Below are positions 17,696 to 26,944 of a stretch of DNA of 64,000 bases, one piece after another. Every line of letters starts with the position of its first letter. Within the stretch, counting starts at the first letter, position 1. A model generated the notes under the pieces. The model worked only from the letters and a program-made list of their open reading frames with translations, ran no database searches and was not told the DNA's origin. The DNA is taken from positions 186,001 to 250,000 of the forward strand of contig NZ_JAJJMN010000001.1 in NCBI RefSeq assembly GCF_020905335.1, read 5' to 3'. Origin of the DNA: Flavobacterium lipolyticum (GTDB taxonomy: Bacteria; Bacteroidota; Bacteroidia; Flavobacteriales; Flavobacteriaceae). Both the position numbers and the translations under genes were made by a program.

Positions 17696-18481
17696 ATGGA
17701 AGAAACAGCAATTGAAAAATCAGTTTTTGAAGAAGTACCAACCGAAAAAATCTATACCGACAACGCAATCCGTGTTGGCACTTTCTTAGGAGGACCTTTG
17801 GTTGCGGGGTATTTTTTAGCGGAGAATTTTAAGGTTTTTGGTGATTCCGGCAAAGCTAAAAGAACCTGGATTATAACCATACTTGCAACTATTTTTATCT
17901 TTGCCCTGATATTCTTAATTCCGGAACACATCAGTGCTAAGATTCCAAATATCGTTTTCCCTTTAATTTATATGGCAATTGCCACTTATTTCACCAAAGA
18001 ATATCAGGAAAAACAAATTAGCAAACACCTCGAAAATGGCGGCGAACATTTTGCCTGGCCGAGAATCATTCTCATTTCGGTTATTGGTATTTCGGTTCTT
18101 CTTGGCGGAATATTCAGTATTGCCTTTTTAACCGAAACAGCAAACGGAGGCCTCACAGAGTCAACTAAAAAATATGGCATTATGAATCATGAAATTGCCT
18201 ATCAAAGCAATATTAATGAAAACGAAGCCGATAAAATTGCTGAGGCCCTTCAAAAAACAACCTTTTTTGATGATGCCATAACCAAGTATGTTTACTTAGA
18301 AAAAATCAATAACAACTACGAAATCTCTATTTCATGCAACGAATCGGTTAAAGACGACCCGTCGACCGTTGAGCCTTTTGTTGTATTAAGAAACGATATA
18401 CAAAAATATTTCCCACACCATAAAATCATTCTGAAACTTGTAGTGAATGATCTCGACAATGTGGTCAAAAGAATTGAGTAG
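17696..18481 (+). CDS. Hypothetical membrane protein, 261 aa
   Basis: An N-terminal cytoplasmic segment, then about four membrane helices (GTFLGGPLVAGYFLAENF, WIITILATIFIFALIFLI, IVFPLIYMAIATYF, ILISVIGISVLLGGIFSIAF), then an outside domain of ~110 residues without Cys. The family is not recognised. Confidence 0.75.
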   Translation: MEETAIEKSVFEEVPTEKIYTDNAIRVGTFLGGPLVAGYFLAENFKVFGDSGKAKRTWIITILATIFIFALIFLIPEHISAKIPNIVFPLIYMAIATYFTKEYQEKQISKHLENGGEHFAWPRIILISVIGISVLLGGIFSIAFLTETANGGLTESTKKYGIMNHEIAYQSNINENEADKIAEALQKTTFFDDAITKYVYLEKINNNYEISISCNESVKDDPSTVEPFVVLRNDIQKYFPHHKIILKLVVNDLDNVVKRIE

Positions 18482-18561
18482 ACCTAAGGCGCTCCTGGAC
18501 TGCTCTCGCTTTGGGATATGAAATGTGATCTATAAAATGTAAGATGCAAGTCGAAAACTCA

Positions 18562-18645
18562 ACAATCTAACAATCTAATTATCTAATTATCTAATTATCT
18601 AATTATCTAATTGTCTAATTGTCTGATTGTCTAATTGTCTGATTC
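18562..18645. repeat. 8-base tandem repeat array
   Basis: About ten units of AATTATCT or AATTGTCT, a few with G in place of A (GATTGTCT). Non-coding. Confidence 0.8.
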
Positions 18646-18695
18646 ACCCCTCAACTTTGTCTCTTTACGCCCCTAACACCCTGATAATTAAAACC

Positions 18696-18703
18696 TAAAT
18701 TTG
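18696..18703 (+). promoter_or_regulatory. -7 box for the SRPBCC gene
   Basis: TAAATTTG matches TAnnTTTG and lies 26 bases before the ATG at 18730. No clear -33 TTG. Confidence 0.5.
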
Positions 18704-18729
18704 TGTTGTAACTTTTAAAACCTTACTAA

Positions 18730-19218
18730 ATGAGTGCACCAAATTTTACCACAGTTATAATCGTAGATGAATCCCCACAGGAAGTTTTTGATGCCGTTAC
18801 GAATGTACGTGCTTGGTGGTCGGAAGAAATCGAAGGCAATAGTGCGAAACTAAACGATGAATTTGACTATCATTACGAAGATATCCATCGTTGTAAAGTA
18901 AAAATCACAGAAGTGATTCCGAATCAGAAAATAGTCTGGTTGGTGGAAAAAAATTACTTCAAGTTTACAGAAGATAAAACGGAATGGACAGGAACTCATC
19001 CTACTTTTGAGATTTCGGAAAAAGACGGCAAAACGGAACTTCGTTTTACTCATGTGGGTTTGGTACCGGAATATGAATGTTTTGAAATTTGCAGAGGCGC
19101 CTGGACCAATTATATTGGAAATAGTTTGCTTAAACTAATTACAACCGGAAAAGGAGAACCAAACGCAACCGGAAAACCACAAACAGAAAACGAAAAAAAA
19201 CTTTCTGAAAAAGAATAA
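18730..19218 (+). CDS. SRPBCC (AHSA1-like) domain protein
   Basis: 162 aa. SPQEVFDAVTNVRAWWSEEIEG is the usual N-terminal strand-helix, and the helix CFEICRGAWTNYIGNSLLKLITTG closes the helix-grip fold. These proteins bind hydrophobic ligands; no ligand can be inferred. A second member lies at 24866. Confidence 0.85.
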   Translation: MSAPNFTTVIIVDESPQEVFDAVTNVRAWWSEEIEGNSAKLNDEFDYHYEDIHRCKVKITEVIPNQKIVWLVEKNYFKFTEDKTEWTGTHPTFEISEKDGKTELRFTHVGLVPEYECFEICRGAWTNYIGNSLLKLITTGKGEPNATGKPQTENEKKLSEKE

Positions 19219-19289
19219 AAAATAAGCTCGAAAGAATCATTTAATTGCGATACCAACTATAATTTTCATAAATTCGTTTTACTAAAACG

Positions 19290-19718
19290 ATGACTATGAA
19301 CCCTATTTTAAGAAATACATTAGCAGTTATAACAGGTCTTTTTGTTGGAAGTATTATCAATATGGCTATCATATTGATGAGCAGTTCTGTCATTCCACCT
19401 CCCAATGGTGCTGATGTTACAACTATGGAAGGACTAAAAGCTACTATGCATTTGTTTGAACCCAAACATTTTCTGTTCCCCTTTCTGGCACACGCAATAG
19501 GTACGTTTGCAGGTGCGGGAACAACTGTTTTAATTGCAATCAGTAATAAAACAAAACTTGGGCTGGTTATTGGTGCTTTCTTTTTACTTGGAGGAATTGT
19601 GAATGTGTGCTCATTGCCTTCACCGGTTTGGTTTACGATCACAGACCTTTTCTTTGCCTATATACCAACAGCGTATCTGGCTATAAAATGGTTTGCAAAA
19701 AAAGATTCTAAATCCTAA
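19290..19718 (+). CDS. Small four-helix membrane protein
   Basis: 142 aa with four hydrophobic segments (LAVITGLFVGSIINMAIILM, FLFPFLAHAIGTFAGAGTTV, LGLVIGAFFLLGGIVNVC, LFFAYIPTAYLAIKW). A methionine two codons later (19296) is also possible. A near-consensus -7 box TAAATTCG lies at 19269-19276. Function unknown. Confidence 0.75.
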   Translation: MTMNPILRNTLAVITGLFVGSIINMAIILMSSSVIPPPNGADVTTMEGLKATMHLFEPKHFLFPFLAHAIGTFAGAGTTVLIAISNKTKLGLVIGAFFLLGGIVNVCSLPSPVWFTITDLFFAYIPTAYLAIKWFAKKDSKS

Positions 19719-19737
19719 AATTCCGCTTTATAAAATA

Positions 19738-20418
19738 ATGAAGAAAATTGGGCTTGTGGGAGGAATCAGCTGGGTTTCTACCATAGATTACTACAAATTT
19801 ATTAACGAAGGAGTAAATAAAAAATTAGGCGGACTTCAATTTGCGGAATGTCTGATTTATTCATTAAACTTTGGTGATGTACAGGAAAAAACTTGGGCTC
19901 ACTCCTATGAACTTTTATGGAATGCCTGCTTAAGTTTAAAAAACAGCGGTGTTGATGCTGTCGTTTTGTGTGCAAACACGGCACATATGTTTGCTCGTGA
20001 AATCGAAAATGAAATTGGACTGCCCCTAATTCATATCGGAACGGAGACTGCAAAAGTCATTGTGAAAGAAAAAATCACAACCGTTGGACTTATAGGCACT
20101 TCATTTTCGATGGAAATGGATTTTTACAAAGATCGCCTTAAAAGTTTTGGGCTGAATGTCCTGATACCCGAAAAACAGGAAACGCGCGACTACATACAAT
20201 ATGTTCTAAAAGAAGAACTTGGAAGAGGAATTATCAATCCCGATTCGAGACAAAATTATATCCAAATAGCAAACGAACTAATTCTACAAGGTGTCGAAGG
20301 TATCATTTTAGGATGTACTGAAATTCCACTATTGCTAAGTCAATCCGATTTTTCTGTTCCTGTTTTTGACACTACAAAAATACATTCTCAAGCAATTGTA
20401 GACTTTATACTGTCTTAA
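19738..20418 (+). CDS. Aspartate/glutamate racemase family protein
   Basis: 226 aa from MKKIGLVGGISWVST. The two catalytic Cys stretches are present: AVVLCANTAHM and GIILGCTEIPLLL, the pattern of PLP-independent racemases (YgeA-like). A longer frame starts at 19693 inside the upstream gene, but homology begins at 19738. It interconverts L- and D-acidic amino acids or a related substrate; D-Asp or D-Glu use is not shown by the context. Confidence 0.88.
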   Translation: MKKIGLVGGISWVSTIDYYKFINEGVNKKLGGLQFAECLIYSLNFGDVQEKTWAHSYELLWNACLSLKNSGVDAVVLCANTAHMFAREIENEIGLPLIHIGTETAKVIVKEKITTVGLIGTSFSMEMDFYKDRLKSFGLNVLIPEKQETRDYIQYVLKEELGRGIINPDSRQNYIQIANELILQGVEGIILGCTEIPLLLSQSDFSVPVFDTTKIHSQAIVDFILS

Positions 20419-20487
20419 AATTAAACACTTAAGCCCGTTTAGTGCAATTAATTTCATAACTTAGTTAGCTCATTAAACTTAACTCTC

Positions 20488-20856
20488 ATGACTAAGAAAG
20501 AAATCGCCCGCGACTTTTTAAAACTCGCCGCAAACGGACATTCACACGAAGCTTTTCGTCTACATGTCGGCGAGAATTTCAAGCATCACAATGCTTATTT
20601 TAAAGGAGATGCCGAAACACTGATGCTGGCTATGGAAGAATCAACCCGAAAAAATCCCAATAAAACTTTAACTATTCATCATATTCTGGAAGATAAAGAT
20701 CTGGTCGCCGTACATTCGCACCTGAAACAAACTCCTGCTGACATTGGTTTTGCTGTCGTACATATCCTTCGTTTTGAATTGGATAAAATTGTAGAATTTT
20801 GGGATTTAGGGCAATCCATTCCTACCGAAATGATTAATGAAAATGGAATGTTCTAA
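20488..20856 (+). CDS. SnoaL/NTF2-like protein
   Basis: 122 aa. The cone-shaped NTF2 fold is suggested by ARDFLKLAANGHSHEAF, FKHHNAYFKGDAETL, HHILEDKDLVAVHSH and FELDKIVEFWDLGQ. It resembles the SnoaL-like polyketide cyclase group common in stress loci. Substrate unknown. Confidence 0.8.
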   Translation: MTKKEIARDFLKLAANGHSHEAFRLHVGENFKHHNAYFKGDAETLMLAMEESTRKNPNKTLTIHHILEDKDLVAVHSHLKQTPADIGFAVVHILRFELDKIVEFWDLGQSIPTEMINENGMF

Positions 20857-20927
20857 AAGAACTTTATTCTTCCGAATTCAGATTCAAAAATCTAAAGATC
20901 AAAAGTAATGTTTTAAATCTTTAAAAA

Positions 20928-21350
20928 ATGGCACAAAATAAAACCATAGAAACAGAAAACAGTGTTGCCGAATTTATCAATGCTGTCGAAGACACAACCA
21001 AAAGAAATGATGCTTTTGAACTGGTCAGACTGATGCAGGAACAAACGGGTTTCGAAGCCAAAATGTGGGGACCAAGTATCATAGGTTTCGGCAGTTATCA
21101 TTACAAATATGCCAGCGGCCGCGAAGGCGATGCTCCATTGGTGGCTTTTTCACCAAGAAAAGCCGCAATTTCACTTTATGTTTACGCATCACCTGAAAAA
21201 AGAGAGGAGCTACTCTCTAAATTTGGAAAACACAAAGCCGAAAAAGGCTGTATCTATGTCAAGAAATTAAGCGATATTGACCTCGAAATTCTTAAAAAAA
21301 TGATTTCCGTATCAGTTGAGCACTTACAAGAACTATATCCCCCTCAATAA
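20928..21350 (+). CDS. DUF1801 family protein
   Basis: 140 aa with RNDAFELVRLMQEQTGFEAKMWG, a GFGSYHYKYASGREGDAPLVAF centre and the family's final helix. The stop lies 2 bases before the next start, so it is likely co-transcribed with the metallo-beta-lactamase gene. Confidence 0.85.
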   Translation: MAQNKTIETENSVAEFINAVEDTTKRNDAFELVRLMQEQTGFEAKMWGPSIIGFGSYHYKYASGREGDAPLVAFSPRKAAISLYVYASPEKREELLSKFGKHKAEKGCIYVKKLSDIDLEILKKMISVSVEHLQELYPPQ

Positions 21351-21352
21351 AA

Positions 21353-22459
21353 ATGATTACACCTTTTCTAATTATAATTCTGATTTTAGGCCTTACACTT
21401 TACTTCTTTTTACAGCACCCGAAGTTTGGTAAAGCACCTTCAGGAGAGAGATTGGCATGGATTCAAAAATCACCTCAATTTAAAAATGGCAAATTCGAAA
21501 ATCAAAACCATACACCGGAATTAGTAGAAGGCTACGGATATCCAAGAGTATTGTATGATTTTCTCCTTAAAAAAGTAGACAGGAAGACTCCATCTGATTT
21601 AATCCCATCCATCAAAACCAATTTACTGGAACTTTCTCCCGAAAAAGAGGTGCTGATCTGGTTTGGACATTCTTCGTATTTCATCCAGCTTGAAGGAAAA
21701 CGCTTTTTAATTGACCCCGTTTTCAGCGGCAATGCCTCCCCGATTCCCGGTACCACAAAAGCATTCAAAGGAACTGATATTTACACGGTTGATGATCTTC
21801 CGGAAATTGATTATTTACTGATCACACACGATCATTATGACCATCTCGATTATAAAACCATTTTACAATTAAAGCCCAAAACCAAACAGGTAATCTGTTC
21901 TCTTGGGGTAGGTTCTCACTTTGAATTTTGGGGATTTCCAACTGAAAATATCATTGAAAAAGACTGGTTTGAAAAAATAGAACTCGATCAGAATTTAACG
22001 CTTTATACTACTCCTTCAAGGCATTTTTCGGGCAGAAGTTTTAAACGATGTAACACACTTTGGACGTCGTTTGTAGTAGAAACCAAAGGTTTTAAAATGT
22101 ATTTGGGCGGCGATAGTGGTTATGACACCCACTTTAAAGAAATTGGCACTCAATTTGGCCCTTTTGACATCGCTCTTATCGACAACGGTCAATACAATCC
22201 TGCTTGGAAATACATTCATAATTTACCCGAAGATGTTATCAAAGCTATGAAAGATCTGAATGCCAAAAGAGTATTTCCGGTGCATTCTTCTAAGTTTTCA
22301 TTGGCACCGCATTCCTGGGATGAACCACTGAATAAAATAACTGAATTAAATGAGTTATCCCAAAACCCAATTCCGTTGATTACTCCCATGATTGGAGAAT
22401 TAGTGGAACTAAAAAATGAAAAACAGCAATTCCGGCAATGGTGGAAAGGCATAAAATAA
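21353..22459 (+). CDS. Metallo-beta-lactamase fold hydrolase, membrane-anchored
   Basis: 368 aa. One N-terminal membrane helix (LIIILILGLTLYFFLQ), then an MBL domain with WFGHSSYFIQLEGKRFLIDPV, the zinc motif THDHYDHLDY, and later the histidine in SRHFSG, GGDSGYD and PVHSSKF. This arrangement is that of the UlaG / NAPE-PLD-like group. The substrate is probably a phosphodiester or lactone, not known. Confidence 0.9.
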   Translation: MITPFLIIILILGLTLYFFLQHPKFGKAPSGERLAWIQKSPQFKNGKFENQNHTPELVEGYGYPRVLYDFLLKKVDRKTPSDLIPSIKTNLLELSPEKEVLIWFGHSSYFIQLEGKRFLIDPVFSGNASPIPGTTKAFKGTDIYTVDDLPEIDYLLITHDHYDHLDYKTILQLKPKTKQVICSLGVGSHFEFWGFPTENIIEKDWFEKIELDQNLTLYTTPSRHFSGRSFKRCNTLWTSFVVETKGFKMYLGGDSGYDTHFKEIGTQFGPFDIALIDNGQYNPAWKYIHNLPEDVIKAMKDLNAKRVFPVHSSKFSLAPHSWDEPLNKITELNELSQNPIPLITPMIGELVELKNEKQQFRQWWKGIK

Positions 22460-22488
22460 CCCGCATTCTTCAATTAATAAAATAAAAA

Positions 22489-23019
22489 ATGATTCCTTCA
22501 GCTTATACTCTGCGCAATGCCCACCCTTCCGAATTTGAAGAAATTGGAAAATTACTCATTAGTGTTTATTCACAATTAGAAGGTTTTCCCAAAGAAAATG
22601 AGCAGCCCAACTATTATAAAATGCTGGCCAATATTGGTAATTTTACCCATCAACCGCAAACCGAACTTTTAGTCGCTGCTGACGAAAACAATACAATTCT
22701 TGGTGCTGTAGTCTATTTTAACGATATGAAAAACTACGGTTCGGGCGGAATTGCTACTCAGGAACAAAACTCAGCCGGGTTTCGATTACTGGGAGTTGCA
22801 CCAACTGCCCGCGGAAAAGGAATTGGTAAACTTCTAACGCAGGAATGCATCCAAAAAGCGGCTGATAACAAACGTACTCAATTGATCATTCATTCGACTT
22901 TAGCTATGAAAACAGCCTGGGAAATGTATGAAAAAATTGGCTTCAGAAGATCTGAAGACTTAGACTTTATGCAGGGTGAACTCGCCGTATTTGGCTTTCG
23001 TTTACCGCTTAATTCCTAA
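22489..23019 (+). CDS. GNAT N-acetyltransferase
   Basis: 176 aa. RLLGVAPTARGKGIGKLLTQ is the acetyl-CoA-binding motif A, followed by AWEMYEKIGFRRS. Substrate unknown. Confidence 0.88.
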   Translation: MIPSAYTLRNAHPSEFEEIGKLLISVYSQLEGFPKENEQPNYYKMLANIGNFTHQPQTELLVAADENNTILGAVVYFNDMKNYGSGGIATQEQNSAGFRLLGVAPTARGKGIGKLLTQECIQKAADNKRTQLIIHSTLAMKTAWEMYEKIGFRRSEDLDFMQGELAVFGFRLPLNS

Positions 23020-23051
23020 AACTATTGTGCAACTAAAAAACAGTTCAAATA

Positions 23052-23579
23052 ATGAATACCTCTCTTTTAAATCTGCAGCCTGAAATTCTGGAAGATGATC
23101 TGGTTCAATTACTGCCGCTTCAGGAAAATGATTTTGAAAAATTATACAAAGTGGCTTCAGATCCTTTGATTTGGGAGCAACACCCGAATAAAAATCGGTA
23201 TGAAAAAGAAGTTTTTCAAAATTTCTTTGAAGGTGCTATGGAAAGCAAAGGCGCTTTTCTGATCATCGATAAAGCAACCGGAGAAATTGCAGGAAGCACC
23301 CGATTTTATGAATACAATCCTGAAAACAAAACTGTTTTTATTGGATATACATTTTACGGAAGAAAATTTTGGGGCACCGGATTTAATACTCAGGTGAAAA
23401 AAATGATGCTGGATTATGCGTTTAAAGCAGTTGACAAAGTCCAGTTTCATATAGGAGCGGAAAATTACCGTTCACAAAAAGCCATAGAAAAACTGGGTGC
23501 TGTTAAAGTAGAAGAAATAAACGTTGCTTACTACAATGAACCATCCCGTCATAATTTTGTATACGAATTAAAAAAATAA
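23052..23579 (+). CDS. GNAT N-acetyltransferase, RimJ/RimL type
   Basis: 175 aa. The N-terminus LVQLLPLQENDFEKLYKVA and the region GRKFWGTGFNTQVKKMMLDY, GAENYRSQKAIEKLGAV are typical for RimJ/L-like acetyltransferases acting on small molecules or protein N-termini. The stop overlaps the next start by one base (TAATG), suggesting coupling to the LOG gene. Confidence 0.88.
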   Translation: MNTSLLNLQPEILEDDLVQLLPLQENDFEKLYKVASDPLIWEQHPNKNRYEKEVFQNFFEGAMESKGAFLIIDKATGEIAGSTRFYEYNPENKTVFIGYTFYGRKFWGTGFNTQVKKMMLDYAFKAVDKVQFHIGAENYRSQKAIEKLGAVKVEEINVAYYNEPSRHNFVYELKK

Positions 23580-24160
23580 TGAAAAGAATAACTGTTTTCT
23601 GTGGTTCCAGTTTTGGGACCGACAAAATTTACAAAGAGCAGGCAGCACTGCTTGGAAAAACTTTAGCCCAGCAAAATATAGAGTTGGTTTATGGCGGAGC
23701 AAATGTAGGCCTGATGGGCGCTGTCGCCGATGGTGTTCTGAACGAAGGTGGAAAAGCTATTGGTGTATTACCCAACTTTTTAAGGTCAAAAGAAATTGCA
23801 CATCTAGGTTTGACCGAATTAATCGTTGTGGAAAGCATGCACGAAAGAAAGACCAAAATGAATGATTTATGCGACGGTGTTATTGCACTACCGGGTGGTT
23901 TTGGAACTTTGGAAGAACTTTTTGAAATGCTGACCTGGGGACAATTAGGTTTGCATAAAAAACCAATCGGCATTCTGAACATCAATGGCTTTTATGATTC
24001 GCTGATTGAACTAACCAAAGTTATGGTAGAGAAAGGTTTATTAAAGCCTGTCAATCAGGAAATGCTTCTAGTGAGCGATACCATTGAGGATTTATTACAT
24101 CAAATGAGAAATTACGTTCCGCCAGCCACCGGAAAATGGATTGATACCACACAATCCTAG
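23579..24160 (+). CDS. LOG family protein (cytokinin-type phosphoribohydrolase)
   Basis: 193 aa. VFCGSSFG begins the fold; ALPGGFGTLEE (near residue 105) is the LOG PGGxGTxxE motif, with an R...K upstream (ERKTKM). LOG enzymes release free nucleobases from nucleoside 5'-monophosphates (AMP to adenine or cytokinin riboside phosphates to free cytokinins). In non-plant bacteria the physiological substrate is often unclear. Confidence 0.92.
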   Translation: MKRITVFCGSSFGTDKIYKEQAALLGKTLAQQNIELVYGGANVGLMGAVADGVLNEGGKAIGVLPNFLRSKEIAHLGLTELIVVESMHERKTKMNDLCDGVIALPGGFGTLEELFEMLTWGQLGLHKKPIGILNINGFYDSLIELTKVMVEKGLLKPVNQEMLLVSDTIEDLLHQMRNYVPPATGKWIDTTQS

Positions 24161-24273
24161 TATCTGAAAAATAGTTACAGAGAAATTCTTTTCAAACAAA
24201 TCATAATGCTTCCGGAACAAGTATCGGCCAATCAATAGTTCTAATTTTACAGTATTAACAAAAAACTAAAATC

Positions 24274-24780
24274 ATGGATACTTTTATTGTGGATACTAAA
24301 ACCATTACATTATTGCTGGCTACCTTATTTACAGGGCTTTTAGCCGGAATATTTTTAACCTGGGGCAACACTGTAACTCCGGGAATTGGAAAATTGGATG
24401 ACATCAATTATCTCAGAGCTTTTCAAAACATGAATCGCACCATACAGAATCCGTTGTTTTTTCTGGTCTTTTTTGGTTCCTTACTGTTTTCTTTTGCAGC
24501 GGCTTATTTTTATAAATCAAATACAATTGTTTTAAGTCTGACAGTTAGTGCTGCGATTATCTATCTTATAGGTGTTATTCTGGTTACTATTTTGGGAAAC
24601 ATTCCGCTAAACGAAATGCTTGATAAGACAGATTTGGTACATCCCTCAATTCAGGAAGCAGCCCTTTTACGAAGTAAATTTGAAGCAAAATGGAACAATC
24701 TCCACCTTTTCCGAATCGTAGCTTCTATAATTTCTTTTTTACTTTTGATCATTAGCTGTTTAGTAAAAACGAAGCCATAA
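24274..24780 (+). CDS. DUF1772 membrane protein
   Basis: 168 aa with four membrane helices. LFTGLLAGIFLTWGNTVTPGIG and FFGSLLFSFAAAY match the DUF1772 (anthrone-oxygenase-like) family, also seen in NIPLNEML near residue 110. Role unknown in bacteria. Confidence 0.82.
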   Translation: MDTFIVDTKTITLLLATLFTGLLAGIFLTWGNTVTPGIGKLDDINYLRAFQNMNRTIQNPLFFLVFFGSLLFSFAAAYFYKSNTIVLSLTVSAAIIYLIGVILVTILGNIPLNEMLDKTDLVHPSIQEAALLRSKFEAKWNNLHLFRIVASIISFLLLIISCLVKTKP

Positions 24781-24865
24781 ATTTTATACATTAGAGGTCG
24801 TGGAAAAATGAAATATAAATTTTCAGCTTTCACAAAACTCATTCCACATTTCACAATCAAAAAAC

Positions 24866-25333
24866 ATGAAAACAGAAAACAACCACTTCGCAAAAGCCGA
24901 AATGCTGATCAGAAAACCTGTCTCAGAAGTTTTTCAGGCCTTTACAGATCCGGAAATCACCAGTAAATTTTGGTTTACAAAAAGTTCAGGAAAACTAATC
25001 GCCGGAACTACAACCGAATGGACTTGGGAAATGTATGGATTCTCGTTAACGGTAACTACTCTTATTTTAGAGGAAAATAAAAAAATCGTAATCGAATGGG
25101 GAAATCCTAATGAAACCACCATAGTCGAATGGACATTTAGTCCGTTAAACGAAAATGACACCTTTGTCAGCATCACCAATTCAGGTTTAAAAGGAGATCC
25201 AGATAAAATCATCGATCAGGTTCGAAATTCTACCGAAGGTTTTACTTTGGTTCTGGCCGGAGCAAAAGCTTATTTAGAACATCAAATCCAGCTGAATTTA
25301 GTTTTGGATCGATTCCCTAAAGGATTGGAATAA
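24866..25333 (+). CDS. SRPBCC (AHSA1-like) domain protein
   Basis: 155 aa. PVSEVFQAFTDPEITSKFW is the start of the helix-grip fold; WTFSPLNENDTFVSITNSG and the final helix complete it. Related in fold to the protein at 18730, with little sequence identity. Confidence 0.85.
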   Translation: MKTENNHFAKAEMLIRKPVSEVFQAFTDPEITSKFWFTKSSGKLIAGTTTEWTWEMYGFSLTVTTLILEENKKIVIEWGNPNETTIVEWTFSPLNENDTFVSITNSGLKGDPDKIIDQVRNSTEGFTLVLAGAKAYLEHQIQLNLVLDRFPKGLE

Positions 25334-25340
25334 ACAACCA

Positions 25341-25366
25341 AGAACCTGAAACCTGGAACTTTAAAC
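25341..25366. repeat. Short copy of the GAAACCTG repeat
   Basis: AGAACCTGAAACCTGGAACT, related to the arrays at 42984-43149 and 44199-44258. Confidence 0.55.
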
Positions 25367-25382
25367 AATTTAAAACCATCAA

Positions 25383-25751
25383 ATGGAAACAAAGAAACCT
25401 CAAAACATTGATGAATATATCGGCAGTTTTCCAAATGATGTTCAGGAAATCTTAGAGAGGATTCGAATGACTGTTCAGAATGCAGCTCCTGATGCCAAAG
25501 AAAAAATTAGTTATTCTATGCCGGCTTTTGAGCAAAACGGAATCGTAGTGTATTTTGCAGCTTTCAAAAATCATATTGGACTTTATGCTTTGCCCAGTGG
25601 ACATGATGCTTTTAAAGAAGAACTTTCAAAATACAAATCCGGAAAAGGCTCTGTACAATTTCCTTTAAATCAGCCTATACCTTATGATTTAATTACCGAA
25701 ATTGTAAAATTCAGAGTAAAAGAAAATCTGGAAAAAATAAAAAAGAAATAA
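25383..25751 (+). CDS. DUF1801 family protein (YdhG-like)
   Basis: 122 aa. NIDEYIGSFPNDVQEILERIR, the central YSMPAFEQNGIVVYFAAFKNH and QFPLNQPIPYDLI are the typical signature of the DUF1801 group related to B. subtilis YdhG/Fra. A possible iron chaperone, but not shown here. Confidence 0.88.
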   Translation: METKKPQNIDEYIGSFPNDVQEILERIRMTVQNAAPDAKEKISYSMPAFEQNGIVVYFAAFKNHIGLYALPSGHDAFKEELSKYKSGKGSVQFPLNQPIPYDLITEIVKFRVKENLEKIKKK

Positions 25752-25778
25752 AGAGGCACAAATCTGACAACTTATATA

Positions 25779-26141
25779 CTACTTATTAAACTTCCCAAAA
25801 TGCCACAAAACACCTGAAGGATCGTGCAAAAAACACTCGCTTCCCCAATCCTGATGAACGATAGGTGTTAATTTTACTCCATATTTTTCCGTTAAGTTAA
25901 GCGCCAAAAGCTGCTTGTAGTAGTAATCGACATCTTCTACTTCTAAAAAAATCATGGTGTTTTCATTCCAGTTTTTATCGTAATAATCCTGAAGATAAAA
26001 GGACAAATCTCCCGCTTCAAAAACAGAAAATTTTGGATCTAAAACTCCTTCTTCAAAACCTAAATCCCGATAGAAACTTCTGGAAATCTCAAAATCTTTA
26101 GCTCCTATAAAAGGTCGGATCGATATTGCTTTGTGATTCAT
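25779..26141 (-). CDS. VOC (glyoxalase/bleomycin-resistance) family protein
   Basis: 120 aa. AISIRPFIGAKDFEISRSFY starts the fold, and ECFLHDPSGVLWHFG holds the conserved C-terminal DPxGxxWxF pattern. The substrate is not inferable. Confidence 0.85.
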   Translation of the reverse strand: MNHKAISIRPFIGAKDFEISRSFYRDLGFEEGVLDPKFSVFEAGDLSFYLQDYYDKNWNENTMIFLEVEDVDYYYKQLLALNLTEKYGVKLTPIVHQDWGSECFLHDPSGVLWHFGKFNK

Positions 26142-26175
26142 AAATATTCATTTTAGAAATTAATAAATCAGGTTT

Positions 26176-26919
26176 CTATTTATCAAAACCGAGTTGTTTT
26201 CGCAAATCTAAATTCAGTCCGTATTGTTCCTGGACCGAAATTATTTTTCGCGAATTTTTATTAATATCATTTCCTTCGGCAGTCCATAAAAAAGGATAAA
26301 AGTTAAAGACTTCATCGCCTTTCAATTTTGATACTTCGGCTCTCCATCCATTCCATCTGTTGCCTTGATAAAACTTATCCAGATCATTATCAAAACAGAA
26401 TCCTAAAAATTCCGAATACGTAATATCCAGCTGTTCATACTCCAGATTATCAGGAGAGAAATAATACATTTTCCCAACATCACTTCCCAATCCTCCTCCG
26501 TTTAGAAGGTAGAAACCTCCAATAGCATCGTCGGCAACTAATAAAAAAGGCGCTGTTTCGCCAAAATCATTAAACGATTTCCCTTTGTTCCAATCCGGAA
26601 GTGTGCGATTGAATTTTGCATTTCCTGAACCCAGAATTCTAATCCAGCCATCGTCGATCAAAAGACCTCCCGTATGGTATACAATAGCTCCCATTGGCGA
26701 GCGGGTGCTAACCTGAATTTTGTACAAAACCTCTTTTGCTTTTAAGGCGTCAACCGGCAAAATTTCTACTTTATTTTTTGCTGTCTTAATCCATTCTTCG
26801 ACCTGAGTCCATCCCGGGTCGACTTTATCTATAAGTTCTTCGGCTTTTTTCATTTTATTTTGCGCAGTTGCTGTAAGAGTTAAAAAGGTCAATACAATTA
26901 AAGGAAATTTTAGTACCAT
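26176..26919 (-). CDS. Exported DUF2625 protein
   Basis: 247 aa. N-terminal signal VLKFPLIVLTFLTLTATAQ. The body matches DUF2625: LIDKVDPGWTQVEEWIKTA, VLYKIQVSTRSPMGAIVYHT, GWIRILGSGNAKFNRTLPDW and a GGFYLLNGGGLG glycine stretch. The function of the family is unknown. It lies downstream of the antiporter gene with 25 bases between, so probably the same transcript. Confidence 0.8.
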   Translation of the reverse strand: MVLKFPLIVLTFLTLTATAQNKMKKAEELIDKVDPGWTQVEEWIKTAKNKVEILPVDALKAKEVLYKIQVSTRSPMGAIVYHTGGLLIDDGWIRILGSGNAKFNRTLPDWNKGKSFNDFGETAPFLLVADDAIGGFYLLNGGGLGSDVGKMYYFSPDNLEYEQLDITYSEFLGFCFDNDLDKFYQGNRWNGWRAEVSKLKGDEVFNFYPFLWTAEGNDINKNSRKIISVQEQYGLNLDLRKQLGFDK

Positions 26920-26944
26920 CTTAGAAAATTACAAATTATTTATT

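Noticed and set aside
21509..21540. TPELVEG peptide in the MBL hydrolase, like the PELVEG product of a common intergenic repeat
   Set aside because: The codons (CCG GAA TTA GTA GAA) do not match the repeat DNA, and homologues I recall have a similar TPxLxEG stretch.
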